NCBI RefSeq assembly: GCF_029633865.1
Contig: NC_079224.1
Coordinates: forward strand, 22,959,177-23,023,176
Source of the DNA: Lampris incognitus
Lineage: Eukaryota > Chordata > Actinopteri > Lampriformes > Lampridae
Length of the DNA stretch: 64,000 nt
Direction of reading: 5' to 3'
The position numbers and the translations under genes are program-made. The notes under the pieces were generated by a model. That model was not told the DNA's origin, searched no databases, and saw only the letters and a list, made by a program, of their open reading frames with translations. The first letter of the stretch is position 1. Each line of letters starts with the position of its first letter. This document shows, one piece after another, positions 48,562 through 59,813 of the stretch.

Positions 48562-50180
48562 TAGCCAAGTTCCTGAAGCTAAATATATTTGGGATGTACA
48601 TCTTTGACTCAAGCAGCTTGCAAAAAAAAAGGGAGGGGAGGGATTGATCACAAAAAGTGATTAATATTTGTCGATACCAAATCATGAGCACGCTTCGGCT
48701 CCTCTCTGCTCTGCAACATTCACCTCACGTCTCTTGTCACCTCATTAGCAGCTTGTCCAGATATCACATTAAGTTGTGGATTCAAGCTCTTATTCATCTA
48801 TTTGTGCCTGTTCACAGGCTTAAGCCTTTGAATTAGATAATAGATCACTCTAATATCGTCGATCACAACTTTATCGTTCTTTATGACAAGCGATGCCTCT
48901 ATCTCACCCACGCACTCAGTATTCAGTAATACTCCATTTGTATTTTGGCTCCGACATACTTGGTGAAATCCAACTGTTGGATATTTACAAGGCAGCGACG
49001 CCAACAGTTAAAAAGCATATCCTTGCCCAAGCTTGCTGGGAAACAATATTCTGTAGCTAGTCCCAACCACTGACATGTATTTCACAGATCTTCTGCAACA
49101 GATAGTCTCAACAGAGGAAATGAAACCCTGAACAAATACGTTCTCGCAAAATGAAATCTCTTTATGAATGCATCTTGAGGACACATATTTCCGTGTGAAA
49201 TACGGACAGCAACCGGACATGAATTATGGAATGACGGTAGCTGGCCTGATTCCCCACCCCCACATTTTTCATCTGACTTTAACTCATCTATCATCTACGG
49301 TCCATTAACAACCATCCCCAGTCTAGCTAATACCATGGAGAAGAGAGGAGCTGTACACTCTGCCCCCCAGTTGCCAGTAAGATAATTGTTATGCATTTGC
49401 TCCAGTCAGATGATATGCCGTTTTCCTTTCCTTCCAATTACCTTTATCTTTGTCAGATGACAGATTCAATTTACCGTTAAAGGTGGCTGATTAAAAAAAA
49501 AAGAAAAAAGAAGTGAATAACACTGATGTGCCAAGTCTAAACACTTAAACTTTAACATGACCCTGGTGATACTGAATGTTATGCTGAAGAAAATATTCAA
49601 CTAAAGCTGAATATCTTTAGAAAAATAGCCTCGGGTTAACTTTTATGCACTAAAACAGGGTGGAATTCAAATTCCTTGCAAAAAAAACCCTACTTGATTC
49701 ATGCCCACCCATATTATGAAGACAGCCATAACTCAATAATCCATCATGTGATTTTTGACGCGAGACTACTCCGTTGCCAATGTAAATGAAATCCCTGTAG
49801 CAACATTACAATAATGGAAAGTAAATTATTTCGCAACTCAAGGGGATGCATAACTGCATTTAAACGACCCATTGCATTGATTATCAGCACTGGTTTGCTG
49901 GGAGAAATTCCAGTTCCTACGGTGGGAAAAAGACAAACTCATCCACCATTCGAAAGAGACAATTGTCGTCTCCGTCATCAAATGCTGTTTGTGTGCACCT
50001 TCTTAGTTTTGTACAACTTGCGCTTGTCAGGGTGAGTGACTTTCCCGGATTGTTGGCCTTTCTGGTTGTGTGTTGCCTGCATATGGAGCCCCCCCCCCCC
50101 CCCCCCCGGAGTCGGCTGAGAGAAAAAAAAAGTCCCATGTGTAATTCTGTATTCTCAGTTTAGAAATCGCACAGATTTAT
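48562..50180. other. No gene recognised
   Basis: Unclassified AT-rich sequence with A-runs and a poly-C run at 50090-50107. Confidence 0.5.
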
Positions 50181-50182
50181 AA

Positions 50183-50670
<488 letters not shown>

Positions 50671-50763
50671 TACAATAATATTCAATAACTTCACTCTTAT
50701 ACGGTGTAGCGTCCCCAAAGTCACTTCACACATCAGTGGTCTCCTGTTGGTTATACTACAACA

Positions 50764-51055
50764 CTCTTCTTTCGGCTTGTTCTCTATTTCTTAGGGGTCA
50801 CCACAGCAGATTTTATAGTTTCCATCGCTATCCTGTGAGGGCAGTGGCAGTTGTTGTTAACCCGGGTCTCAACCAATCCAGTAGTGGGCCTCGACCTATC
50901 CGGTATGGTCTTGTCAATCCGCATAATCCTTTGGCAAAGTTTTATGCCGGATGCTGTACCTGGCACAACCACTAACCCTACGGATGAGGGCATAGGTAAA
51001 GTGCTGGATGACATCCCAGTATTCATGGACTTGCGCCCATGCCTGTCGCCAAGAT
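50764..51055 (+). repeat. Unclassified interspersed repeat (ctttcggcttgttc head)
   Basis: It starts ttctttcggcttgttctc and contains aggggtcaccacagcag, then tttggcaaagttttatgccg and gatgctgtacctggcac. I recall this as a common fish repeat but cannot assign a family. It abuts the 25-bp minisatellite. Confidence 0.5.
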
Positions 51056-51214
51056 CTGCACATATATAAGGATAAATATTCTGCACATGTATAAGGATAA
51101 ATATTCTGCACATATATAAGGATAAATATTCTGCACATATATAAGGATAAATATTCTGCACATATATAAGGATAAATATTCTGCACATATATAAGAATAA
51201 ATATTCTGCACATA
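51056..51214 (+). repeat. 25-bp minisatellite, left part
   Basis: Six full units of ctgcacatatataaggataa plus atatt, then nine bases of a seventh. Units 2 and 6 carry single-base variants (catgtataagg, ataagaataa). The array continues after the first fold-back element (52412-52488) in register. Confidence 0.95.
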
Positions 51215-52411
51215 CACTACCGTTCAAAAGTTTGGGATCACCCAAACAATTTCGTGTTTTCCATGAAAAGTCACACTTATTCACCACCATATGTTGTGAA
51301 ATGAATAGAAAATAGAGTCAAGACATTGACAAGGTTAGAAATAATGATTTGTATTTGAAATAAGATTTTTTTTACATCAAACTTTGCTTTCGTCAAAGAA
51401 TCCACCATTTGCAGCAATTACAGCATTGCAGACCTTTGGCATTCTAGCTGTTAATTTGTTGAGGTAATCTGGAGAAATTGCACCCCACGCTTCCAGAAGC
51501 AGCTCCCACAAGTTGGATTGGTTGGATGGGCACTTCTTTGAGCAGATTGAGTTTCTGGAGCATCACATTTGTGGGGTCAATTAAACGCTGAAAATGGCCA
51601 GAAAAAGAGAACTTTCATCTGAAACTCGACAGTCTATTCTTGTTCTTAGAAATGAAGGCTATTCCATGCGAGAAATTGCTAAGAAATTGAAGATTTCCTA
51701 CACCGGTGTGTACTACTCCCTTCAGAGGACAGCACAAACAGGCTCTAACAGGTACTATTTAATGAAGATGCCAGTTGGGGACCTGTGAGGCGTCTGTTTC
51801 TCAAACTAGAGACTCTAATGTACTTATCTTCTTGCTCAGTTGTGCAACGCGGCCTCCCACTTCTTTTTCTACTCTGGTTAGAGCCTGTTTGTGCTGTCCT
51901 CTGAAGGGAGTAGTACACACCGGTGTAGGAAATCTTCAATTTCTTAGCAATTTCTCGCATGGAATAGCCTTCATTTCTAAGAACAAGAATAGACTGTCGA
52001 GTTTCAGATGAAAGTTCTCTTTTTCTGGCCATTTTCAGCGTTTAATTGACCCCACAAATGTGATGCTCCAGAAACTCAATCTGCTCAAAGAAGTGCCCAT
52101 CCAACCAATCCAACTTGTGGGAGCTGCTTCTGGAAGCGTGGGGTGCAATTTCTCCAGATTACTTCAACAAATTAACAGCTAGAATGCCAAAGGTCTGCAA
52201 TGCTGTAATTGCTGCAAATGGAGGATTCTTTGACGAAAGCAAAGTTTGATGTAAAAAAAATCTTATTTCAAATACAAATCATTATTTCTAACCTTGTCAA
52301 TGTCTTGACTCTATTTTCTATTCATTTCACAACATATGGTGGTGAATAAGTGTGACTTTTCATGGAAAACACAAAATTGTTTGGGTGATCCCAAACTTTT
52401 GAACGGTAGTG
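51215..52411. mobile_element. Fold-back Tc1 derivative, copy 1 (1197 bp palindrome)
   Basis: It has the same termini as the Tc1 at 22456 and TA flanks at 51213-51214 and 52412-52413. Arms of 535 bp (51215-51749 and 51877-52411) are inverted and nearly identical, with a 127-bp loop. Each arm is the Tc1 right end (equivalent to 24073 back to about 23752, including the last transposase codons) fused to the region before and at the transposase start (about 22811-23023). The join has a 3-bp microhomology (CTT). The left arm encodes transposase residues 1-51 and the right arm plus loop, on the minus strand, residues 1-93. No catalytic residue is encoded. Confidence 0.95.
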
Positions 52412-52488
52412 TATATAAGGATAAATATTCTGCACATATATAAGAATAAATATTCTGCACATATATAAGGATAAATATTCTGCACATA
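52412..52488 (+). repeat. 25-bp minisatellite, middle part
   Basis: 77 bp: the remainder of the unit interrupted by copy 1, two full units and the start of the next. It separates the two fold-back elements. Confidence 0.93.
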
Positions 52489-53685
52489 CACTACCGTTCA
52501 AAAGTTTGGGATCACCCAAACAATTTTGTGTTTTCCATGAAAAGTCACACTTATTCACCACCATATGTTGTGAAATGAATAGAAAATAGAGTCAAGACAT
52601 TGACAAGGTTAGAAATAATGATTTGTATTTGAAATAAGATTTTTTTTACATCAAACTTTGCTTTCGTCAAAGAATCCTCCATTTGCAGCAATTACAGCAT
52701 TGCAGACCTTTGGCATTCTAGCTGTTAATTTGTTGAGGTAATCTGGAGAAATTGCACCCCACGCTTCCAGAAGCAGCTCCCACACGTTGGATTGGTTGGA
52801 TGGGCACTTCTTTGAGCAGATTGAGTTTCTGGAGCATCACATTTGTGGGGTCAATTAAACGCTCAAAATGGCCAGAAAAAGAGAACTTTCATCTGAAACT
52901 CGACAGTCTATTCTTGTTCTTAGAAATGAAGGCTATTCCATGCGAGAAATTGCTAAGAAATTGAAGATTTCCTACACCGGTGTGTACTACTCCCTTCAGA
53001 GGACAGCACAAACAGGCTCTAATAGGTACTATTTAATGAAGATGCCAGTTGGGGACCTGTGAGGCGTCTGTTTCTCAAACTAGAGACTCTAATGTACTTA
53101 TCTTCTTGCTCAGTTGTGCAACACGGCCTCCCACTTCTTTTTCTACTCTGGTTAGAGCCTGTTTGTGCTGTCCTCTGAAGGGAGTAGTACACACCGGTGT
53201 AGGAAATCTTCAATTTCTTAGCAATTTCTCGCATGGAATAGCCTTCATTTCTAAGAACAAGAATAGACTGTCGAGTTTCAGATGAAAGTTCTCTTTTTCT
53301 GGCCATTTTGAGCGTTTAATTGACCCCACAAATGTGATGCTCCAGAAACTCAATCTGCTCAAAGAAGTGCCCATCCAACCAATCCAACTTGTGGGAGCTG
53401 CTTCTGGAAGCGTGGGGTGCAATTTCTCCAGATTACCTCAACAAATTAACAGCTAGAATGCCAAAGGTCTGCAATGCTGTAATTGCTGCAAATGGAGGAT
53501 TCTTTGACGAAAGCAAAATTTGATGTAAAAAAAATCTTATTTCAAATACAAATCATTATTTCTAACCTTGTCAATGTCTTGACTCTATTTTCTATTCATT
53601 TCACAACATATGGTGGTGAATAAGTGTGACTTTTCATGGAAAACACAAAATTGTTTGGGTGATCCCAAACTTTTGAATGGTAGTG
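52489..53685. mobile_element. Fold-back Tc1 derivative, copy 2 (1197 bp palindrome)
   Basis: Same length and architecture as copy 1, differing at only a handful of positions (for example aacgctcaaaatgg in place of aacgctgaaaatgg, and gaatggtag at the right end). TA flanks lie at 52487-52488 and 53686-53687. Arms are 52489-53023 and 53151-53685, with the loop between. The right flank leaves the minisatellite after a few bases, so this copy sits at the array's end. Confidence 0.95.
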
Positions 53686-53689
53686 TATA

Positions 53690-54240
53690 TTCATCTACTA
53701 CAGAGTGCACAAAGAGAGAACAAGAGAAACTACACAGCGTGAAGGTAGTATCTCTTTTCGCTTTTGCACCTTTTAGATGGTCCCTGCGCACCTGTCTCAC
53801 AGCCGGCTGGACATCCGTCCAGCTCGGAGGACGGCTCGTTTTGGTGAAAATTAGGTTGTAGCTCGTTCCTTACAACTGGTTGTGTTTTAACGAGTTGCTG
53901 ATCCTGGAAGTGTGCATCTGTGAATGAGCGCATCATGGAAGAGCACGGATTATGAATCTGAGAGCATGGTTTCTAAGCCAAGAGTACAGCTCTACACATG
54001 GGACTTTTTCCTCAGCTGACCCCAGGGGGGCTCCGTACTGTTGTGGGGGAGGGGGGACCTCTGTCTGGTTCAGTCATCAATCTGAGCACCGATCTGTATA
54101 AATTACTCATGAAAAACACGAGGGACTTCAATTGTTTTATCTAATATCCTGGTGCCAAATACATATAAAAAGGGGTAAAGCGGGAAAACCCTTGTAAATA
54201 TTTTTTGTTCTTTTTAATGACGCCCATGGGCTAAAGTTAA
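53690..54240. other. No gene recognised
   Basis: Unclassified sequence with a poly-G run near 54045. No coding signature. Confidence 0.5.
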
Positions 54241-54243
54241 TCG

Positions 54244-54446
54244 AAGCTCTTTTTAAAGGGACAGCCCACCCCAAAATCAAAGAAATACATGTTTTTCCTC
54301 TTACCCTTAGTGTTATTTATCCATCTCGGTGGTTTTGTTGGCCTTCTCTCGAACACGGTGGAGCTGGATGGCACTCGGCTTGTGTTGGTTGCTCAAAAAT
54401 GGCAAAAAAATAAATTCGGAAAAACTCAACAACGATGTCTCGTTTT
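54244..54446 (+). repeat. Unclassified fish repeat, cut by SINE-A
   Basis: It begins aaagggacagcccacccc and includes gagctggatggcactcggc. It stops at the SINE inserted at 54447. The right half was not found after the SINE, so the insertion accompanies a deletion or the repeat ends there. Confidence 0.45.
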
Positions 54447-54876
54447 GGGGGCGTCCGGATGGCGTGGCGGGCTATTCCGTTGCCTACCAACACGGGGATC
54501 ACCGGTTCGAATCCCCATGTTACCTCCTGCTTGGTCGGGGGTCCCTACAGACACAATTGGCCGTGTCTGCGGGTGGGAAGCCGGTGTCCTCGTCGCTGCA
54601 CTAGCGCCTCCTCTGGTCTGTCGGAGCACCTGTTCAGGGGGGGAGGAGGAACTGGGTGGGGGGGATAGCGTGATCCTCCCACGCGCTACGTCCCCCTGGC
54701 GAAACTCCTCACTGTCAGGCGAAAAGAAGCGGCTGGTGACTCCACATGTACTAGAGGGGGCATGTCTGCAGCCCTCCCCGGATCGGCAGAGGGGGGTGGA
54801 GCGGCGACCGGAAAGGCTCGGAAGAGTGGGGTAATTGACCAAGTACAATTGGGGAGAAAAGGGGGAGGGAAAAATA
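54447..54876 (+). repeat. SINE-A copy 7, best-preserved tRNA head
   Basis: Plus-strand, near complete. It has the head ggcgtccggatggcgtgg, the B-box ggttcgaatcc at 54504-54514 and the tail ggggagaaaaggggg. A short part of the middle (the ggatgtgggtatgt region) is missing. Confidence 0.87.
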
Positions 54877-54879
54877 GAA

Positions 54880-56270
54880 TAAATGAACAAGACCGTGTGC
54901 TGGTATGGTGTAGCTTGTTATAACGTGCAGCAGAGCAGCGCGTTTCGCTGTGGTTTGTGTCTACGCCTGACAGATGACAGCAGCTAGTAGGCCTACATCA
55001 TGGTAATTACTACTAAAGCAAGTGCAATAAAGGCGATTTTGTGACAACCATCACCTTTTGGTGATAGTCACTTAATTCGGGCACCCACAGGCAAAAACCC
55101 AAATCTGCGCCTCGCCTTCCTGCCTATGTGGCGCATCCCGCCCGCGCCTGGTCAGCGGTTCGCGTCGCGTTCGCGTAACTAAAGCGTCATCTTATCGGCC
55201 TGTCATATCGGCATTCCGGGCCGGTGCCGATATTTCATTTTAAAGCCTTCATCGGCTGATACCGATGACGTGCCGAGATCACCGTGCTTTGGAATCATAA
55301 AGTACGCTAGGAAGTAAACTTTTAACTTCGACCCCATTCTTTAATACACCGTTATCTCTTAAAATGTCAAGTACCTTGAATACGCTGATCAGGGCATGAA
55401 ACATATTGTGTCCTGAAGTCTCGGAGATTAGGATTTCCATTTCAGGGCAAAGCCGCCTGGAAAGCCAAACACTGCATGCTGAGAGTGGAAAATGTGTAAA
55501 GGTTGCTTGGTCTTATCTGCCGTTATAGGAAAAACACTGAGAGTTTCTTAAGACCATGGTCACTGGCACAAGGGAGGGGATCTGTACAGTCCCTTGATGT
55601 TTCTTTGAACCGTCGCTTCAGGCGTTCAGCTCAGATGTGCGGCACACAGCACCTCCTAGAGGAGAGGACGCGCTCCAGCAGACGACAGCCAAGCAGAGCA
55701 GAGCAGAGCAGAGCAGAGCAGTCTCACACTGATAAGATTTGATTCATGAATGTTGGCGGTCACACTTTTAGTCACTCCTCTCACAGTGACCACACAACAA
55801 CCAGAAATGAAGCAGCAATGTTTAATCTTGCTTTCGTTTGGAAACCTTTCAGTTGTACAGTCGGTGTGAAAGGATGGGTTTTAACAGTGTCAGCCTCGTC
55901 TAGAAGTTCAGTTTTGTTTTTGTTTTTGGTTTGTTTGTTTATTTTTTATATATACATCTGGTGATAAAAACACATCACCACGAAATTACAAATAAATATA
56001 AGGGCATCTGCAAACCTTTCTTCTCTTGGACCCCCTTCAACCCATCAGCCGCGCTAGCATGGAGTTTGTCAAGATCTGGGAATCTGGGACTACACTGTAA
56101 TTCAGCTAAAAACACAGTTAAAAAGCTACCACTGCCTTTCACCTTCGAAGGTACTGGTGTCCAAATTAAATCCGAGACCAATGGTGCCCCCTTGTGTAAA
56201 ACTGAAATGAACACCAGTTCGTCGTACACACACAGAGATAACGGTTCTGCAGAAAACAGCCAAAATCAAC
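54880..56270. other. No gene recognised; one short tandem repeat and a cggc-rich repeat
   Basis: A GC-rich segment at 55080-55290 (tatcggcctgtcatatcggc and relatives) looks like a known fish interspersed repeat but was not classified. A (GCAGA)n run lies at 55692-55720. Confidence 0.45.
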
Positions 56271-56274
56271 TGTG

Positions 56275-57190
56275 AAATGTTTGAGTGTGCAGGGGGCACA
56301 AAGAGGAGCTTCTGTCAGAAAAGTGGGAAGAATCTGAAGTTTGGCTGACGTTCAGGGTGCCAGGCCAACAACCTCTCCCAGAACGCCAAGGAGTTTGCTG
56401 GGGGACTTGGGAAAGACACAGGGAAAGACCCACACCCTTCTCACTGCCAGCGGGGTCCCAGTAGAGATGGTGAGCAGCTTCGGGTACATCAGAGTTCAAT
56501 TCAGTTTACTGTCATTAAAAACAATGTGCAGGCACATGTTAAAAATGAAATGAGGGATCACTGAGGACCTAGCATGGACACTACACGGACACTTTGGTGA
56601 AAAAGGCGAGGCAGCATCTTTATCACCTCAGGCAACTGATGAAGTTCAGCGTCTCCCCACAGATCCACAAAACCTTTTATTCTGATGCCACTGAGAGCAT
56701 CCTGGCAGGGTGCCTCACCGCCTGGTATGGGAACCGTACCTCTCAAGACCAAAAAACCCTGCAGAGAATGGTAGGGCTGGCTGAGCATACCACCGCGTTC
56801 ACACCCACCCTCCTACAGGACTTATACACCAGGCAGACCAGGGCTAGAAGGATTATCATGGATCCCCATCATCCAAATAACAGACTGTTTCAGGCAGACA
56901 CCTCTGCGGCCACAAGGCCAACACAGAGAGACTCAGAAGGAGTTTCTTCCCCCGGGTTATAAGGATACTTAACACAACATAACAATGAGATTTGTAATAC
57001 CACTGCCACTTTTACCACTTTACCACTTTGCCTCTGACACTTTCCAGACACTTTGCTGATTCAGTCTATTTCCACACTTGTACTTGTATTGCATAGCATC
57101 TGCACATTATATCTACTACTACTACTTTCGGCTGCTCATTATATAAATAACTGCACATTTGTATATATATATATATATATACCTTATATG

Positions 57191-57259
<69 letters not shown>

Positions 57260-57495
57260 TCTGTATAGTCCCTGGATATTTTTTTAACTGTTTTGTTTTT
57301 TATTTTACTGTGTTTCATTGTATTATTATTGTAGTCTCATTATTTTAGTCTCATTTTATTATTTTTATTATTATTGTTGTTCCATTTCTTTTGTTGCACA
57401 GTTTCGGAGTTTGCCAAAAATCATTTCACTGCTTATTGTTCTTGTGCATGAAGTATATGTGACAAATAAACCTTGAAGAAAACTTGAATCTTGAA
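56275..57495 (+). mobile_element. LINE 3' end, decayed
   Basis: The 122-codon frame at 56594 reads VKKARQHLYHLRQLMKF, TESILAGCLTAWYGN and LLQDLYTRQTRARRII, the C-terminal part of a fish LINE reverse transcriptase. A TTACC-rich and AT-rich 3' UTR follows, with (TA)n and (CA)n at 57163-57258, ending gtgacaaataaaccttgaag. A short AT-rich insert (about 56490-56555) interrupts the frame upstream. Confidence 0.78.
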
Positions 57496-57770
57496 GTTTA
57501 AGAGTGCATTATACCAATATTTGTATTCCGCACTGGTGCAGTTTCCTCTGCAGTGAATGTCGATTTTCTTTAAGTTGAAGGCTATTTCCTCCTCTTTCTT
57601 CATCGTGTATATAACCGCCGCTGTGATACACTTTGATTGGCAGCAGCTCTACCCTCCACTGTATGAGCCCTGGGTGCTCTGCACTGCCCTGGGCTCAGTC
57701 AGATGGCTGTAGGATAAAACCATCATTACCTGGGAAAAGCAACAACAACAACAACAACAACACATCATCA

Positions 57771-57998
57771 CTACAAAGATCGCCTCCCTTCGGACATGTG
57801 TGTCTGCATAAGAGTTTTTGAAGGCCGCTTGCTGGGAGCTAGCGCTTTCTCATTCTGGTCTTGTGAAAAGATGTGCTCACTAAAAACAATGTCAGCGGGT
57901 TCTAACGGAGATGGTATGTATGCAGAGACCCCTCGGGCCGGGACATGATCTCCTTCATGCCCATCATTTGACATATCTACCATTATTGGGGATAGTAG
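57771..57998 (-). CDS. Possible last exon of the MFS transporter
   Basis: After the acceptor aaactctgcag a phase-0 frame of 75 residues runs to a stop (LLSPIMVDMSND.. to MSEGRRSL). It would extend the exon at 58227-58357 as a hydrophilic cytosolic tail. Phase and order fit, but the polypyrimidine tract is weak and the residues match nothing I know. A chance frame is as likely. Confidence 0.3.
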   Translation of the reverse strand, partial: LLSPIMVDMSNDGHEGDHVPARGVSAYIPSPLEPADIVFSEHIFSQDQNEKALAPSKRPSKTLMQTHMSEGRRSL

Positions 57999-58226
57999 CT
58001 GCAGAGTTTAACATGTACCGAAAACAAATTCCAACATCCTTGGTCATGTGACTAATAAAACAATCTAATCTAATCTAACCTAATCTAATCTAAGTATCAA
58101 TTTAAGTAACAGCTATACATTTAAATACATCTTAATTTCTTCGCTTTGTTTGGTGCATTTTCGTACCTTCAATGTGCTTCTGACAACATATCCAAAACGT
58201 GTGAAATGAGTATGTGTACTACTTAC

Positions 58227-58357
58227 TGTGATCATGGCGAGAAGAGCCAGCATCACGCCCAGCATCACGTACAAGTTATTAGTCAATCCTCCAGCCCATA
58301 AAGGCCCCAGGATGGTGGCCAGACCTCCAATCGACCGTCTCACACCTTGACTGAACC
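58227..58357 (-). CDS. MFSD8-like transporter exon, last membrane helices
   Basis: Flanked by acceptor gctgaag/GG and donor ACA/gtaagt, 131 nt. It encodes GFSQGVRRSIGGLATILGPL, then WAGGLTNNLYVMLGVMLALL and AMIT: a conserved loop and two hydrophobic helices of a major-facilitator protein. The preceding exon ends in phase 1 (one G of the glycine), which this exon completes. MFS proteins move small molecules across membranes with 12 helices; MFSD8 (CLN7) is lysosomal. Substrate and location of this relative are not known from the sequence. Confidence 0.85.
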
Positions 58358-58481
58358 CTTCAGCAAGATACAGAGACACAGGTATTCGAAGGAATGCCAC
58401 GTTATGTCTTCCATCTACTTTCATTTACTCTTTTTCTCACTCTCGAATCCACAAACATTGAGAAAGGTGAGGTGAACTCAC

Positions 58482-58604
58482 CCTGTGTTTTCTCTGCTGT
58501 GACTTTGGAGAACAGGGACACCTGAGACACGGCCACGAAGGGAAGCCCCAGCAGCTGCAGGAACACCCCAGTAATGAATGCTATCATCTCCCACCTATAG
58601 CCAC
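58482..58604 (-). CDS. MFSD8-like transporter exon
   Basis: Acceptor ctcccccag/GT and donor CAGG/gtgagt, 123 nt, phase 1 to phase 1. It encodes YRWEMIAFITGVFLQLLGLP, then FVAVSQVSLFSKVTAEKTQ: a membrane helix and the loop after it. The join to the downstream exon gives KTQGFSQGVRR, a sensible continuous loop. Together with its neighbours it forms the C-terminal half of an MFS protein. Confidence 0.87.
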
Positions 58605-58700
58605 CTGGGGGAGTTGGAAAAGTTACATTTAGAATGTAATCTGTAACATATAATTACCAGTTACTTATCAAAAATTCTGGTTGGTATTACAATGCATCTG

Positions 58701-58986
58701 CCCCCCCCCTTTTTTTTTCTCCCAAATTGCGCCTGGCCAATTACCCCACTCTTCCGAGCCATAACAGTCGGCGCTCCACCCCCTCTGCCGATCCGGGGAG
58801 GGCTGCAGACTACCACGTCTCCTCCAATACATGTGGAGTCGCCAGCTGCTTCTTTTCACCTGACAGTGAGGAGTTTCGCCAGGGTGACATAGCGCGTGGG
58901 AGTATCACGCTATCCCCCCCCCCCCCCCCGAACAGGCGCCCCGACCGACCAAAGGAGGCGCTAGTGCCACGCTACCTGGACGCCCC
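58701..58986 (-). repeat. SINE-A copy 8, internally deleted
   Basis: The tail and body are present and the sequence then jumps from ggcgctagtg to the extreme head (ctacctggacgcccct), losing the tRNA-like B-box part. It lies in the transporter intron. Confidence 0.8.
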
Positions 58987-59671
58987 TCAACGCAGCTGTC
59001 TGACTGCATTTAGCCATGTAATTGGGTTACTTTAAGCTAGTTCGGGATTAATTTAGCTTTGTATTGAAAATAAAGCAAAACGGGAACATTTTCCATTGCA
59101 TACTCCAGTATGCAGTGCAATTTAAAAACCTTTTCTATCAACATCTACCCTAATTTTATGCCCTTAATTTGAGTGTGTATACAATCTCTCACTGTTGTGA
59201 TGTAATTGTACCTTTCATATGTGTTTCTGAGTAGTCCAAAAAATAAACTTCTGTTTTTCTTACACAGGTAACTGGAAACCTATTGTGTTTTGTTTTGTTT
59301 TGTTTTTCCCAGTAACTGTCACAGCCACATGATAAGTTTACTACAAACCTTTTCCATTGTATTCAGTTACTGCCCTATCCTGCCCCCGTGGAAAGGAACA
59401 ACTATTCAACGCTCTATTTGCAGCACCTGCCAGCCGGAACCATGATGTTAAATGTAACAAGCAGACACCCCGGGGCCAATGTGTGCATGAGATCGTATTT
59501 GTGTGAATGGTGTCCTGCTGGCCTGTCGATGCTGAATGACACTTTAAGGAGCACACCTGGTTCACCCAAAGCTCAGCCCGACGTGACTCTGCTGTTTCAC
59601 ACCGACACATGCCAGTCAGTCCCCCCACAAGACTCAGCTTCTCTTAGTGCCAGACAAAGGCTTGGACTGAC

Positions 59672-59773
<102 letters not shown>

Positions 59774-59813
59774 CAGGTTTTTCTATCCTAAACATTTTTT
59801 TACATGTTTTTAA

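Noticed and set aside
51594..51788. Separate small transposase gene
   Set aside because: It is the left arm of the fold-back element; it lacks the catalytic domain and ends at the palindrome centre.
51056..52488. CRISPR-like array of short repeats
   Set aside because: The 25-bp units are directly adjacent without spacers and the context is vertebrate; it is a minisatellite.
54504..54514. tRNA gene from a good B-box (also at 10.7, 32.5 and 48.5 kb)
   Set aside because: The tRNA-like heads have degenerate A-boxes, no cloverleaf, and continue into SINE bodies.
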